From Bacteroidaceae bacterium (GTDB taxonomy: Bacteria; Bacteroidota; Bacteroidia; Bacteroidales; Bacteroidaceae), in contig JAFNXM010000022.1 of the NCBI GenBank assembly GCA_017383485.1, positions 1 through 63,784 of the forward strand: a stretch of DNA of 63,784 bases, read 5' to 3'. Below the pieces are notes generated by a model. The model did no database searches, was not told where the DNA came from, and saw only the letters and a program-made list of their open reading frames with translations. The position numbers and the translations under genes were made by a program. Below, piece after piece: positions 24,203 through 33,692 of this stretch (within the stretch, counting starts at the first letter, position 1; every line of letters begins with the position of its first letter).

Positions 24203-26869
24203 ATGAGACGTATTATTTTCATTTTGACCCTGCTGATTGGCCTGACGGCTGCGGCGCAAAATCCGTCGACTGGGAACGACAACAAGTTCAATAAGGTGGA
24301 CTACACCACTCTGCCTGTGCTCCAGGTCAGTGGCGACGAGGGTGTGTCAGCACCCTTTGCGGGCTGCATCGACGGCAAAGTGATCGTAGCAGGCGGATGC
24401 AACTTTGCAGAAAAGCCTGCGGCCGAAGGTGGTCAGAAGATTTTCTACCAAGAGGTGTATCAGTTAGACCCCAACAAGGCTGACAAGGGGTGGACCGTCG
24501 TGGGCAAATTGCCACAAGCTATGGCGTATGGCGTCAGTGTGACCGTGAACGACGGCATCGTGTGCATCGGTGGTACAGACGGCAAGAACAGCAGCGGCAA
24601 GGTGACCCTGATGCAACAAGATAGCAAGGGCAACATTTCGTACAAGGACCTGCCCACTCTGCCTGTGACATTGGACAATGCCTGTGGTGCCTATGATGGC
24701 AAAGGATACATCTATGTAGCTGGTGGTAAGGCAAACGGCAAACCATCCAATGCCGCATATCGTCTGGAATACCCCGGGGGAGCTGCATGGGAGGTGCTGC
24801 CCGATATGCCAGGCGCTGCGCGTATACAACCAGCAGGCGTCGTGCAAAATGGAGCTACGAATGCACTGTTTTTTGTAATGGGTGGATACAGCGAACCTAC
24901 TGAGACGACAGAGGGTCTCGTACATCAGAACGGCGTGTACTATAATCCTCTGACCAACACCTGGACTACGACTTCCGACATCACCCCTGGCGGCAAGCAG
25001 ATGGCTATCGTTGGTGCTTCGGCAGTGACTTCAGGTTACTCGCACATCATATGTATTGGCGGTACCAACCTCAATATTTTCTCGGAAGCTATCAATCGCC
25101 CTTTTGTCCGTGCTCAAGCCTTGTCACAAGGTGACGACGAGGCCGTGAAACGTATCGACGAAGAAGGCAAGAATTATATGAATCACTCCCCTGAGTGGTA
25201 TCGTTTCAACGACGAATTGCTGATTTATCACACCATTACAGATACTTGGACGACAGAGAGCAAAAGTCCCCTGCTTGCCCGAGCTGGTGCAGCGGTAGTG
25301 CCCATTGACGGCAAATGGATCGTAGTAAATGGCGAAGTTAAACCTGGCGTGCGTTCAAACACTGTGACACAGGTGGGAATCAGTGTACGTACGGAGTTTG
25401 GATGGTTGAACTGGACCGTATTGGCACTCTACCTCTTGGGCATGCTCGCCTTGGGTTTCTACTTTATGCGCAAGGAAAATGGTTCGGAAGACTTCTTCAA
25501 GGGCGGCGGCCGTATCCCCTGGTGGGCAGCAGGCATCTCGATCTACGCCACTATGCTTTCGGCCATCACATATATGGCTTATCCAGCCAAAGCCTACGCC
25601 ACCAACTGGACATACTACCCCATGTTGGTAACTATCCTTTTGGTATCTTTCCCTGTGATACATTATTATTTGCCTTTCTTCCGCAGATTGAATGTAACGA
25701 CTGCTTATGAATATCTGGAAAGTCGCTTTAATGCTGCGACCCGTTTGATGGCAAGTACGGTATTTATCATCTTCATGGTGGCACGTATGGCGTTGGTGCT
25801 CTACCTCCCATCCTTGGCGCTGACGGCGGTGACTGGCATTGACATCTATACATGTATCATCCTGATGGGTTTGATCACTATCGTCTATTGTACGATGGGC
25901 GGTGTCGAAGCCGTAGTGTGGGGCGACGTAGTTCAGGGTATTATCCTGGTCGGTGGAGCCATTTTTGCTGTAGGTTATTTGATCAGCAACACAGAAGGCG
26001 GATTCGGCGGATTTGTCGACATAGCTATCGCAGACAGCAAACTGCAATTGTTCGACTGGAGCTTGGACTATCGCTCAGCAACCTTCTGGGTGATTATCCT
26101 CGGCGGTATGGCCAACAATCTCATATCCTACACTTCAGACCAGACCGTAATCCAGCGCTATCTTACCACTAAGGACGAAAAGAGTGCTCGACAAAGTATC
26201 ATGATGAACGGCGTGATGAGCGTATTCATATCAGTGGCATTCTTTGCTATCGGAGCGGGGCTGTATACCTTCTTCAAGACTCACCCAGCCGAACTCGACT
26301 ACACCATGGCCAAGGCGGACACGATCTTCCCCTTCTTCATGATGAGCCAATTGCCTGCTGGACTTGCAGGTCTCCTTATCGCCGCAATTTTTGCAGCTAC
26401 GATGAGTACGATTTCGTCTAACATCAACTCGGTGGCAACAGCCTTCAGTGTAGACTTCTATAAGCGTTGGCGCCCCAACACTTCGGACAAATCCATGCTG
26501 AACGTAGCGCGATACGCGTGCCTCATTTCTGGTGTCATCGGTATGGGTATTGCGTTGCTGATGGCGACGTGGGAAATCCTCTCGCTACTGGATTTCTTCC
26601 AGGAAATCCTGGGTCTGCTCTCCAGCGGTTTGGGTGGTCTCTTCCTGATGGGTATCTTCTTCCCTCGCATCGGAGGCAAGTCAGCTTTGATCGGATTTAT
26701 CGCAGGCGTGGTCAGTGTTTTATTGACCAAGTACTTCACTGATGCGAGCTTCCTGCTCTATGGTTTCATCGGTATGGCAGTCAGCGTAGCGGTAGGTTTG
26801 CTCTGTTCATACATCATCAAAGAGAAGCAAAATCTGAAGGGGCTGACTTGGAAAACAAGAGAATTCTAA
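24203..26869 (+). CDS. Mutarotase-like kelch domain fused to SSS sodium:solute symporter
   Basis: An 888-residue two-part protein. After a signal peptide (IIFILTLLIGLTAAAQ) residues ~30-395 form a kelch beta-propeller of the cyclically permuted mutarotase/NanM type (repeated GKVIVAGG, GIVCIGGT, GYIYVAGGK, ALFFVMGGY, SHIICIGGT). Residues ~405-885 form an SSS transporter: first span LNWTVLALYLLGMLALGFYF, FFKGGGRIPWWAAG, and the signature region NLISYTSDQTVIQRYLTTKD. The topology places the propeller in the periplasm next to the transport entry. NanM-type propellers convert alpha- to beta-sialic acid, so it is inferred to imports sialic acid with Na+. It is 32 bp from the AGE epimerase gene. Confidence 0.85.
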   Translation: MRRIIFILTLLIGLTAAAQNPSTGNDNKFNKVDYTTLPVLQVSGDEGVSAPFAGCIDGKVIVAGGCNFAEKPAAEGGQKIFYQEVYQLDPNKADKGWTVVGKLPQAMAYGVSVTVNDGIVCIGGTDGKNSSGKVTLMQQDSKGNISYKDLPTLPVTLDNACGAYDGKGYIYVAGGKANGKPSNAAYRLEYPGGAAWEVLPDMPGAARIQPAGVVQNGATNALFFVMGGYSEPTETTEGLVHQNGVYYNPLTNTWTTTSDITPGGKQMAIVGASAVTSGYSHIICIGGTNLNIFSEAINRPFVRAQALSQGDDEAVKRIDEEGKNYMNHSPEWYRFNDELLIYHTITDTWTTESKSPLLARAGAAVVPIDGKWIVVNGEVKPGVRSNTVTQVGISVRTEFGWLNWTVLALYLLGMLALGFYFMRKENGSEDFFKGGGRIPWWAAGISIYATMLSAITYMAYPAKAYATNWTYYPMLVTILLVSFPVIHYYLPFFRRLNVTTAYEYLESRFNAATRLMASTVFIIFMVARMALVLYLPSLALTAVTGIDIYTCIILMGLITIVYCTMGGVEAVVWGDVVQGIILVGGAIFAVGYLISNTEGGFGGFVDIAIADSKLQLFDWSLDYRSATFWVIILGGMANNLISYTSDQTVIQRYLTTKDEKSARQSIMMNGVMSVFISVAFFAIGAGLYTFFKTHPAELDYTMAKADTIFPFFMMSQLPAGLAGLLIAAIFAATMSTISSNINSVATAFSVDFYKRWRPNTSDKSMLNVARYACLISGVIGMGIALLMATWEILSLLDFFQEILGLLSSGLGGLFLMGIFFPRIGGKSALIGFIAGVVSVLLTKYFTDASFLLYGFIGMAVSVAVGLLCSYIIKEKQNLKGLTWKTREF

Positions 26870-26901
26870 ATCTAATCATACAACTATAAAAGCATAAAGA
26901 T

Positions 26902-28080
26902 ATGGCTAATTTTAAAGCACTCGCCGCACAATACAAAGCGGAACTATTGGACAAGGTGATCCCCTTCTGGTTGGAGCATTCACAAGACAAAGAATTTGGC
27001 GGATACTTCACCTGCCTGGAACGCGATGGTTCGGTGTTTGACACAGACAAGTTCATTTGGTTGCAGGGTCGCGAGGTATGGATGCTTGCCACACTCTATA
27101 ATAAAGTAGAAAAGAAGCAGGAATGGCTGGATGCTGCCGTGCAGGGTGCAGAGTTCTTGAAAAAGTACGGACACGACGGCAACTTGAACTGGTACTTTGC
27201 CCTCGACCGCGAAGGTCACCCATTGGTGGAACCCTACAACATCTTCTCGTACACCTTCGCCGTAATCGCTTTCGGCCAATTGGCCATCGCTACGGGCAAC
27301 AAGGAGTACGAAGAAATTGCCCTCAAGACCTTCGACATCGTCCTTTCGAAAGTGGACAATCCCAAGGGCAAGTGGTCAAAGGCAAGCCCCGGCGCCCGAG
27401 CACTGAAGAGCTTCGCTCTGCCAATGATACTCTGCAACGTCGCACTTGAGATCGAGCCTTTGCTGGAAAAGGATTTCATGGAAAAGACCATCGAGACCTG
27501 CATCCACGAAGTAATGGACGTATTCTATCGCCCCGAGTTGGGACTGATTGTCGAACACCTCGGCACCAACAACGAACTGGTAGACTGCATGGACGGCCGT
27601 CTGCTCAACCCTGGCCATGCTATCGAAGCGATGTGGTTTATCATGGATTTGGGTAAGCGCCTCAACGATCAAAAACTGATAGAGAAAGCGGTAGATATTG
27701 CTTTGAAAGAAGTGGAATATGGTTGGGACAAGCAGTACGGTGGTATCTTCTATTTCATGGACCGTTTGGGTCATCCTTTGCAACAGTTGGAATGGGATCA
27801 AAAGCTGTGGTGGGTACACATCGAGACTTTGATCACGATGATCAAGGGTTATCGTCTGACCAAGAATCCTAAGTGCCTGGAATGGTTCGAAAGGGTTCAC
27901 GACTACACATGGTCACACTTTGCCGACAAGGAGCATCCTGAATGGTTCGGCTATTTGAACAGACAGGGCGAAGTGCTTCTGACATTGAAGGGCGGTAAGT
28001 GGAAAGGCTGTTTCCACGTGCCACGCGGTCTCTTCCAATGCTGGAACGTGCTGGAAGAGTTGGCTGCAGAAGAAGCCTAA
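26902..28080 (+). CDS. N-acylglucosamine 2-epimerase (AGE family)
   Basis: The 392-residue protein has the AGE (alpha/alpha)6-barrel features: FWLEHSQDKEFGGYFTCLER, a conserved GHPLVEPYNIFSYTFAVIAF, ARALKSFALPMILCNVALEI and DGRLLNPGHAIEAMWFIMDL, with the catalytic histidines expected in the last two regions. AGE enzymes convert ManNAc to GlcNAc, the second step of the Bacteroidetes sialic acid route (NanA, AGE epimerase, then a ROK kinase). Cellobiose 2-epimerase is the main alternative; context favours ManNAc. It follows the transporter gene by 32 bp and ends at a terminator (28097). No kinase is next to it. Confidence 0.85.
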   Translation: MANFKALAAQYKAELLDKVIPFWLEHSQDKEFGGYFTCLERDGSVFDTDKFIWLQGREVWMLATLYNKVEKKQEWLDAAVQGAEFLKKYGHDGNLNWYFALDREGHPLVEPYNIFSYTFAVIAFGQLAIATGNKEYEEIALKTFDIVLSKVDNPKGKWSKASPGARALKSFALPMILCNVALEIEPLLEKDFMEKTIETCIHEVMDVFYRPELGLIVEHLGTNNELVDCMDGRLLNPGHAIEAMWFIMDLGKRLNDQKLIEKAVDIALKEVEYGWDKQYGGIFYFMDRLGHPLQQLEWDQKLWWVHIETLITMIKGYRLTKNPKCLEWFERVHDYTWSHFADKEHPEWFGYLNRQGEVLLTLKGGKWKGCFHVPRGLFQCWNVLEELAAEEA

Positions 28081-28096
28081 CAGACTTACAATATTT

Positions 28097-28134
28097 ATAC
28101 GGTGGGGGCAAGCGTCTCCACCGTATTTTATTTT
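28097..28134 (+). terminator. Terminator after the AGE epimerase gene
   Basis: ATACGGTGG (28097-28105) pairs with CCACCGTAT (28118-28126), followed by TTTATTTTC. Confidence 0.75.
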
Positions 28135-28249
28135 CAAACGGCCAAAGGATAATATATTTTCTACGCCTTTCACCCACGACAAACAAGAAAATATTTGTAA
28201 TTTTACCTCAAATTCGACACAGACCATAAACCCTACTTTTCACAACATT

Positions 28250-28326
28250 AGACCTCGTGAAAAAAAAGTCTAACCTTTTTTAAATTTCGCGACGCCTAGT
28301 TTAAAAAAGGTCTAGGTTTTTTTCAA
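28250..28326. repeat. Modular intergenic repeat, copy d
   Basis: AGACCTCGTGAAAAA, AAGTCTAACC, TTTCGCGACGCCTAG and AAAAAAGGTCTAGG occur in series. ACCTTTTTTAAA (28273-28284) and TTTAAAAAAGGT (28300-28311) form a 12 bp perfect stem whose 15 nt loop is the TTTCGCGACGCCTAG word. Confidence 0.65.
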
Positions 28327-28364
28327 GCGGGTTTTACAACTATTTTTCAAGGCAATACCACAAA

Positions 28365-29939
28365 ATGAAAAAACAAGTTCTACTCCTACTTCTGCTAAGT
28401 TTACAAATCACTTTTTCCTGGGCACAAGACAGCCAGGAACGGGGCGCATATTTTTACAAAAAGGCCTATACGCCCGAAGCACTCCCCATATTTGCCACAA
28501 GTCGTGAACTCTTGCCTAAGCCTATCCTCGAGGAGCATCCTGAATGGATAGAATTGTATTGGAAAGCCTGGGAAATCGCCTTCTCAAACTTACAACAACC
28601 TGCACCAGGTTCGCCGCTGGTAGCAAACTGGATCGACGAGGGTTTGACGCCTCAGATTTTCCAATGGGATACGCATTTTATGGCACTGTTCGGACGTTAT
28701 GGCCACCGAGCCTTCCCCTTCATTGCCTCACACGACAACTTCTATGCCCGACAGCACAGCGACGGGATGATTTGCCGTATCCTGAACGAAGCAGACGGCG
28801 CCGACCATGAATGGGGATTAGGCGAGAATTTTGCCAGAACCATCAATCCGCCGCTATTCAGTTGGGCTGAGATGGAGTACTATAAGTTTACGGGCGACAA
28901 GGATAGACTGCGCAAAATCCTTCCGCCCATCGAGAAATACATTGCCTGGATCGAGCAACACCGCAAAGCACATGGCACACCGCACGAACTCTATTGGTCC
29001 AACGGACAAGCATCTGGCATGGACAATACGCCGCGTGATCGTGACAGAGGCGGACATCGTGGAGACATACATTCGGCTACGGATGCCATGGGTTGGGTGG
29101 ATATGTCGTCGCAAATGAAGATGTGCTACGATCATCTGAGCAATATCTGCCAAATATTGGGCGAAAAGAAAAAAGCCAAGCTGTATCAAGCAAAATCAGC
29201 TGACCTGAAAGCCCGCATCAACAGCTTCATGTGGAACGACTCGACGGGTTGTTATCACGATGTCAGACCTGATGGCAAGCAAACCTCATGGATCACCATC
29301 GCCACCTTTTGGCCCATCATCGCCGACGTCGCTTCTGCGCAACAAATCGAACGTTTGGTAGCCGTATTGCAGGACAAAAAATTATTTTGGCGACAGATGC
29401 CCCTACCCTCGCTTGCTGCCAATCAGCCTTATTATGACAAATGCGGCAATTACTGGCAGGGCGGCGTGTGGCCCCCTACTTCATATATGACAGTAAAAGG
29501 GTTGCAAGAAAAAGGGTATCACCATTTAGCACAAAGAATAGCCGAAAAACAGTTGGATGCCTTTTGGAGAGTGTACGAAAGCACTGGCACAATCTGGGAA
29601 GTCTATGCACCGGACATCTATATGCCTGCTACGACAGCCACACACAACGAGCTGTGTCGCCCTAACTTCGTGGGCTGGGCAGGCGTCGTACCTATATCGA
29701 TGCTTATCGAGCATGTGATCGGAATAACCGTTGATGGCTCGACAAATACCGTAACATGGAACACCATAAGAGAGACAAAACATGGCATCGAAGACTTGTA
29801 CTTTGTGCAGAATAAAGTATCTTTGCTACGCGAAGGCGATTTGATCGAAATCAAAGCAACCTCGCCTTTCAAACTGGTGCTTAACGGCACCGCTTATCAG
29901 ATCAAATCGGGCACATCTCAAATCAAAATCAAACCATAG
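28365..29939 (+). CDS. Secreted trehalase/GH63-like glycoside hydrolase
   Basis: A 524-residue protein with a signal peptide (VLLLLLLSLQITFSWAQ) and an (alpha/alpha)6 glycosidase domain. Motifs QIFQWDTHFMAL (~105), NGQASGMDNTPRDR (~218, the catalytic Asp position of GH63/mannosylglycerate-type hydrolases) and NYWQGGVWPPTSYM (~368) mark the GH63/trehalase clan. The substrate could be an alpha-glucoside, mannosylglycerate or another glycan; family level cannot tell. It follows the epimerase in the same direction but after a terminator, so it has its own transcript. It may serve glycan breakdown in the periplasm. Confidence 0.75.
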   Translation: MKKQVLLLLLLSLQITFSWAQDSQERGAYFYKKAYTPEALPIFATSRELLPKPILEEHPEWIELYWKAWEIAFSNLQQPAPGSPLVANWIDEGLTPQIFQWDTHFMALFGRYGHRAFPFIASHDNFYARQHSDGMICRILNEADGADHEWGLGENFARTINPPLFSWAEMEYYKFTGDKDRLRKILPPIEKYIAWIEQHRKAHGTPHELYWSNGQASGMDNTPRDRDRGGHRGDIHSATDAMGWVDMSSQMKMCYDHLSNICQILGEKKKAKLYQAKSADLKARINSFMWNDSTGCYHDVRPDGKQTSWITIATFWPIIADVASAQQIERLVAVLQDKKLFWRQMPLPSLAANQPYYDKCGNYWQGGVWPPTSYMTVKGLQEKGYHHLAQRIAEKQLDAFWRVYESTGTIWEVYAPDIYMPATTATHNELCRPNFVGWAGVVPISMLIEHVIGITVDGSTNTVTWNTIRETKHGIEDLYFVQNKVSLLREGDLIEIKATSPFKLVLNGTAYQIKSGTSQIKIKP

Positions 29940-29998
29940 CAGATGCGCTCTACAGACCAAATTGCTACATACACAATAATATAATAGTAGACAAAATT

Positions 29999-30562
29999 AT
30001 GGTTAAGATAAAAGAAAATGATCCAAAGCCCTGGACCGTACTCAAAAGCGAATATTTATTTCAACGCCCTTGGCTCACCGCTCGACGAGACCACGTCAGA
30101 CTGCCCAGTGGTGTAGAGCATCCAGAGTTTTACATCCTGGAATATCCGAATTGGGTAAACGTCATTGCAATTACCAAAGAAAAGAAATTCGTAATGATAC
30201 GCCAATATCGCCATGCTATCGGTGAAACGGCATTTGAAATGGTGGCTGGCGTGATAGACCCCGAGGACAAAGACCCAGAAATGGCAGCACGCAGAGAACT
30301 GATGGAAGAAACAGGATTTGGTGGCGGCGAATGGAGGCTTTTCTCAAAATTTGCACCCAATACTTCTGCAATGACTAACTGTAGTTATACATATCTTGCC
30401 ACTGACGTGGAATATCTGGGCGAACGCCATCTGGAGCCGACAGAGGACATCGTGGTCTATGAACTGGAGGAAGCAGAAGTGCGCGAACTCCTCGAAACCG
30501 GCGAAATCAAACAAGCGCTGATGGCTGCGCCGCTGTGGAAATATTTCGCTTTGAAAAAATAA
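29999..30562 (+). CDS. NUDIX hydrolase, ADP-ribose pyrophosphatase-like
   Basis: A 187-residue nudix protein. The nudix box spans AGVIDPEDKDPEMAARRELM and EETGF (residues ~82-105), with REL-EETG metal-binding residues intact. The N-terminal strand pattern (RDHVRLPSGVEHPEFYILEY) resembles ADP-ribose/ADP-sugar pyrophosphatases. It cleaves nucleotide sugars to a nucleoside monophosphate and sugar phosphate. It precedes tex by a short gap and starts the rightward housekeeping run. Confidence 0.85.
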   Translation: MVKIKENDPKPWTVLKSEYLFQRPWLTARRDHVRLPSGVEHPEFYILEYPNWVNVIAITKEKKFVMIRQYRHAIGETAFEMVAGVIDPEDKDPEMAARRELMEETGFGGGEWRLFSKFAPNTSAMTNCSYTYLATDVEYLGERHLEPTEDIVVYELEEAEVRELLETGEIKQALMAAPLWKYFALKK

Positions 30563-30590
30563 TGTACAATCCTTGCTATTCTTTAGAACA

Positions 30591-32717
30591 GTGGACAAAA
30601 TCATAGCTATAATAGCTCGCACACAAAATTTGCGTGAGCTGCAAGTTGCAAATACTATCAAACTGCTCGACGGAGGAGCTACTATCCCTTTTGTAAGTCG
30701 TTACCGCAAAGAAATGACTGGGGGACTGGACGAAGTGCAAATTGCCAACATCCAATTGCAAAACGAGAAATTGCAGGAACTCTGCCACCGCCGGGAATAC
30801 ATCCTTACAACGATCGAAGAACAAGGCAAATTGACGCCAGAACTCAAGCAGCAATTAGAACAATGTTGGGATGCGACAACACTCGAGGACATCTATTTGC
30901 CCTATAAACCTAAAAGAAAGACACGAGCCGAAGCGGCTAGAAAATTAGGTCTCGAACCTTTGGCAGATAGTCTGATGCTACATCCCTTCAACCAACCCGA
31001 AAAGGCTGCGGCATCCTATGTATGCGAAGGTGTGCCCGATATAGAAGCGGCTCTGCAAGGGGCACGGGATATCATAGCAGAGCGTGTGAACGAAAGCAAT
31101 GATGTGCGCAATATTGTACGACGCACTTTCCAACTCGACGCCATCATTACGTCGAAAGTAGTGAAATCGAAACAAGAGGAAGCTAAGAAATATAGCGACT
31201 ACTTTGATTGGAGTGAACCGTTGAAAAGATGTTCTTCGCACAGACTCTTGGCTATGCGTCGCGGCGAAGCGGAAGGTTTTCTGCGCATTACGATTACACC
31301 CTCGGACGATTCAGCTTGTCTCTCACGCATTGAACGTCTGTATGTAAAGAATGGTAGTCCTGCGGCACCACATCTGATACAAGCTATAGAAGATGCCTAC
31401 AAGCGCTTGCTACGTCCGAGCATTGAGACAGAATTCGCCTTCTCCGCAAAAGCAAAAGCCGATGACGAAGCAATACGTGTGTTTGCAGAAAATCTGAAAC
31501 AACTCTTGCTCTCACCACCCCTGGGACAAAAGCGCATTATGGGCATCGACCCGGGATACCGCACCGGCTGCAAAGTCGTATGCCTGGATGCCGAAGGAAA
31601 TCTCCTGCACAACGAGACAATATATCCACATCCGCCAAAAGGAGAATATGCGCGCTCTTGTTTTAAGGTAAAGAATTTGGTCGAACAATACAAAGTCGAG
31701 GCAATTGCTATTGGCAATGGCACAGCAGGTCGCGAGACGGAGGAAATGGTCAAATCATTATCCCTAAAGAACGTCGCAGTTTTTCTCGTAAGCGAAGATG
31801 GGGCATCAGTATATTCTGCCTCGAAGATAGCACGTGAGGAGTTTCCCGATTATGATGTGACTGTGCGAGGTGCAGTCAGTATCGGCAGAAGATTAGCCGA
31901 CCCCTTGGCGGAATTAGTCAAGATCGATCCAAAATCTATCGGCATCGGGCAATACCAACACGACGTAGACCAAACGGGATTGAAGCGCTCGTTGGATCAA
32001 ACCGTAGAGAATTGCGTCAATACCGTTGGGGTGAATCTCAATACTGCCAGCAAGCAACTCCTCACCTACGTCTCTGGCCTCGGCCCTGCTTTGGCGCAAA
32101 ATATTGTCGACTATCGCGCAGAAAATGGTGCTTTCAAAAGTCGACGAGATCTACTGAAAGTGCCACGCCTCGGTGCCAAAGCCTACGAACAATGCGCTGG
32201 GTTCTTGCGAATAGTTGATGCCGAAAATCCTTTGGACAATACAGCCGTACATCCCGAACGTTATGATTTAGTAAGACGTATGGCAAAAGATGCTGGGTGT
32301 GACGTCAAGAAACTTATTGCTTCGCAAGAAGTACGCGCCTCTATTCAATTAGAAAAATATTGTAGTGAAGAAGTCGGACTCCCTACCCTCAATGACATTA
32401 TATCAGAATTAGGCAAACCAGGACGAGACCCACGCGGTACTATCCAAGAGTTCAGTTTCGATGCACGTATCAAAGATATCAATGATCTGGAGGAAGGTAT
32501 GATTTTGCCAGGTGTCGTGACAAATATCACAAACTTCGGTTGCTTCGTAGATATGGGTATTAAGGTGAAAGGTTTGATTCATGTCTCGCAAATGGCAGAT
32601 AAATTTATCAAGGATCCCAACGAGGTAGTGCACCTCAGACAACAATTGCGCGTAAAAGTACTTTCGATAGATTGGGAAAGAGAACGTGTTGCCCTGACGT
32701 TGAAAGGTGTGGAATAG
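30591..32717 (+). CDS. tex: Tex-family RNA-binding transcription accessory protein
   Basis: About 708 residues with the full Tex layout: N-terminal helix bundle (GGATIPFVSRYRKEMTGGLD near residue 25-45), YqgF-like RNase H fold (RIMGIDPGYRTGCKVVCLD near 320), helix-hairpin-helix repeats (LTYVSGLGPALAQNIVDYRA, then LLKVPRLGAKAYEQCAGFLR) and a C-terminal S1 domain (GVVTNITNFGCFVDMGIKVK). Tex binds RNA and associates with the transcription apparatus; its exact job is debated. The frame is open from a TTG at 30573, but I prefer the GTG at 30591 because the family begins just before the DKIIAIIART helix. Confidence 0.93.
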   Translation: MDKIIAIIARTQNLRELQVANTIKLLDGGATIPFVSRYRKEMTGGLDEVQIANIQLQNEKLQELCHRREYILTTIEEQGKLTPELKQQLEQCWDATTLEDIYLPYKPKRKTRAEAARKLGLEPLADSLMLHPFNQPEKAAASYVCEGVPDIEAALQGARDIIAERVNESNDVRNIVRRTFQLDAIITSKVVKSKQEEAKKYSDYFDWSEPLKRCSSHRLLAMRRGEAEGFLRITITPSDDSACLSRIERLYVKNGSPAAPHLIQAIEDAYKRLLRPSIETEFAFSAKAKADDEAIRVFAENLKQLLLSPPLGQKRIMGIDPGYRTGCKVVCLDAEGNLLHNETIYPHPPKGEYARSCFKVKNLVEQYKVEAIAIGNGTAGRETEEMVKSLSLKNVAVFLVSEDGASVYSASKIAREEFPDYDVTVRGAVSIGRRLADPLAELVKIDPKSIGIGQYQHDVDQTGLKRSLDQTVENCVNTVGVNLNTASKQLLTYVSGLGPALAQNIVDYRAENGAFKSRRDLLKVPRLGAKAYEQCAGFLRIVDAENPLDNTAVHPERYDLVRRMAKDAGCDVKKLIASQEVRASIQLEKYCSEEVGLPTLNDIISELGKPGRDPRGTIQEFSFDARIKDINDLEEGMILPGVVTNITNFGCFVDMGIKVKGLIHVSQMADKFIKDPNEVVHLRQQLRVKVLSIDWERERVALTLKGVE

Positions 32718-32738
32718 ACTTTGCTTAATAAGAAATAT

Positions 32739-33200
32739 ATGGAAGATATTAAGATAAATCCCTACTCGGATGAATATTTCATGAAACAAGCGTTGCAGGA
32801 AGCCCAACTGGCTTTTGAGGAGGACGAGGTTCCTGTCGGCTGCATCATTACTTGTCGCGACAAGGTCATTGCCCGTACGCACAACCTGACGGAAACTTTG
32901 CACGATGTCACTGCTCATGCTGAGATACAAGCAATCACTGCCGCCGCTGAAGCACTTGGTGGGAAATATCTGGACACTTGTACGCTTTACGTTACGGTTG
33001 AACCCTGCATCATGTGTGCTGGCGCTATCGGATGGTCACAAATGGGACGCGTTGTTTATGGTGCTCGCGACGAGAAGAGAGGTTTTGAAAATTTTGCGCC
33101 GAAAGCTTTTCATCCCAAAACGGAAGTGGTGTCGGGTGTCCTGGAAAATGAGTGTGCCGAGTTGATGAAAAATTTCTTTAAATCGAAAAGGAAGAAATAA
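32739..33200 (+). CDS. tadA: tRNA-specific adenosine deaminase TadA
   Basis: TadA deaminates A34 to inosine in tRNA-Arg(ACG). The protein has the zinc motifs TAHAEIQAI (His and catalytic Glu) and PCIMCAGAI (two Cys), and the family's N-terminal FMKQALQEAQLAFEEDEVPV. The ATG at 32739 is preferred over a TTG at 32721. It starts 22 bp after tex and lies in the same operon. Confidence 0.93.
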   Translation: MEDIKINPYSDEYFMKQALQEAQLAFEEDEVPVGCIITCRDKVIARTHNLTETLHDVTAHAEIQAITAAAEALGGKYLDTCTLYVTVEPCIMCAGAIGWSQMGRVVYGARDEKRGFENFAPKAFHPKTEVVSGVLENECAELMKNFFKSKRKK

Positions 33201-33244
33201 GGTTCATGCTATTTTCACAACACCTTAATCTTAATTTACAAGCT

Positions 33245-33643
33245 ATGGCATTTCACAACACACTGGGCGCATGGGGCGAAGAACGCGCCGCACGCTTCCT
33301 TATGAACAAAGGATATACACTACATGAACTTAATTGGTATCACGAGCATTTGGAAATAGATATTATAGCCGAGTGGTTTGGTGAACTGATATTTGTGGAA
33401 GTTAAGACAAGAAGTAACGAAGACTTCAAGGATGCCAAAGATGCTGTGAATTTGAATAAGCAAGAACACCTGATCAAAGCTGCACGTGCCTACATGTCCT
33501 TGCATCAATTGGACGCACCGTTCCGTTTTGACATCATCACTATAGTTGGTTCGCCCGAAGATTATGAGATCAAGCACTATCGTCACGCTTTCACACGAGA
33601 AAGTTGGGAGGCGGAGAAAAAGTATCAACGGGAGACGAGATAA
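33245..33643 (+). CDS. YraN/UPF0102 nuclease-fold protein
   Basis: A ~132-residue protein of the UPF0102/YraN family, which has a restriction-endonuclease-like fold. The expected D-(x)n-ExK core is visible as HEHLEIDIIAEWFGELIFVE and VKTR. Family members are putative nucleases of unknown substrate. The ATG at 33245 fits the family start (GAWGEERAARFLMNKGYTLH); the frame upstream is only extension. It overlaps nothing and lies between tadA and the BirA fusion. Confidence 0.85.
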   Translation: MAFHNTLGAWGEERAARFLMNKGYTLHELNWYHEHLEIDIIAEWFGELIFVEVKTRSNEDFKDAKDAVNLNKQEHLIKAARAYMSLHQLDAPFRFDIITIVGSPEDYEIKHYRHAFTRESWEAEKKYQRETR

Positions 33644-33692
33644 GCATTAACATGCTGTCAACAATCATTATCCCCAAATCAAATTGGCCTTT

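Noticed and set aside
30573-30590. TTG start of tex at 30573
   Set aside because: The GTG at 30591 lies at the family-typical position just before the first helix; upstream residues are not conserved-looking.
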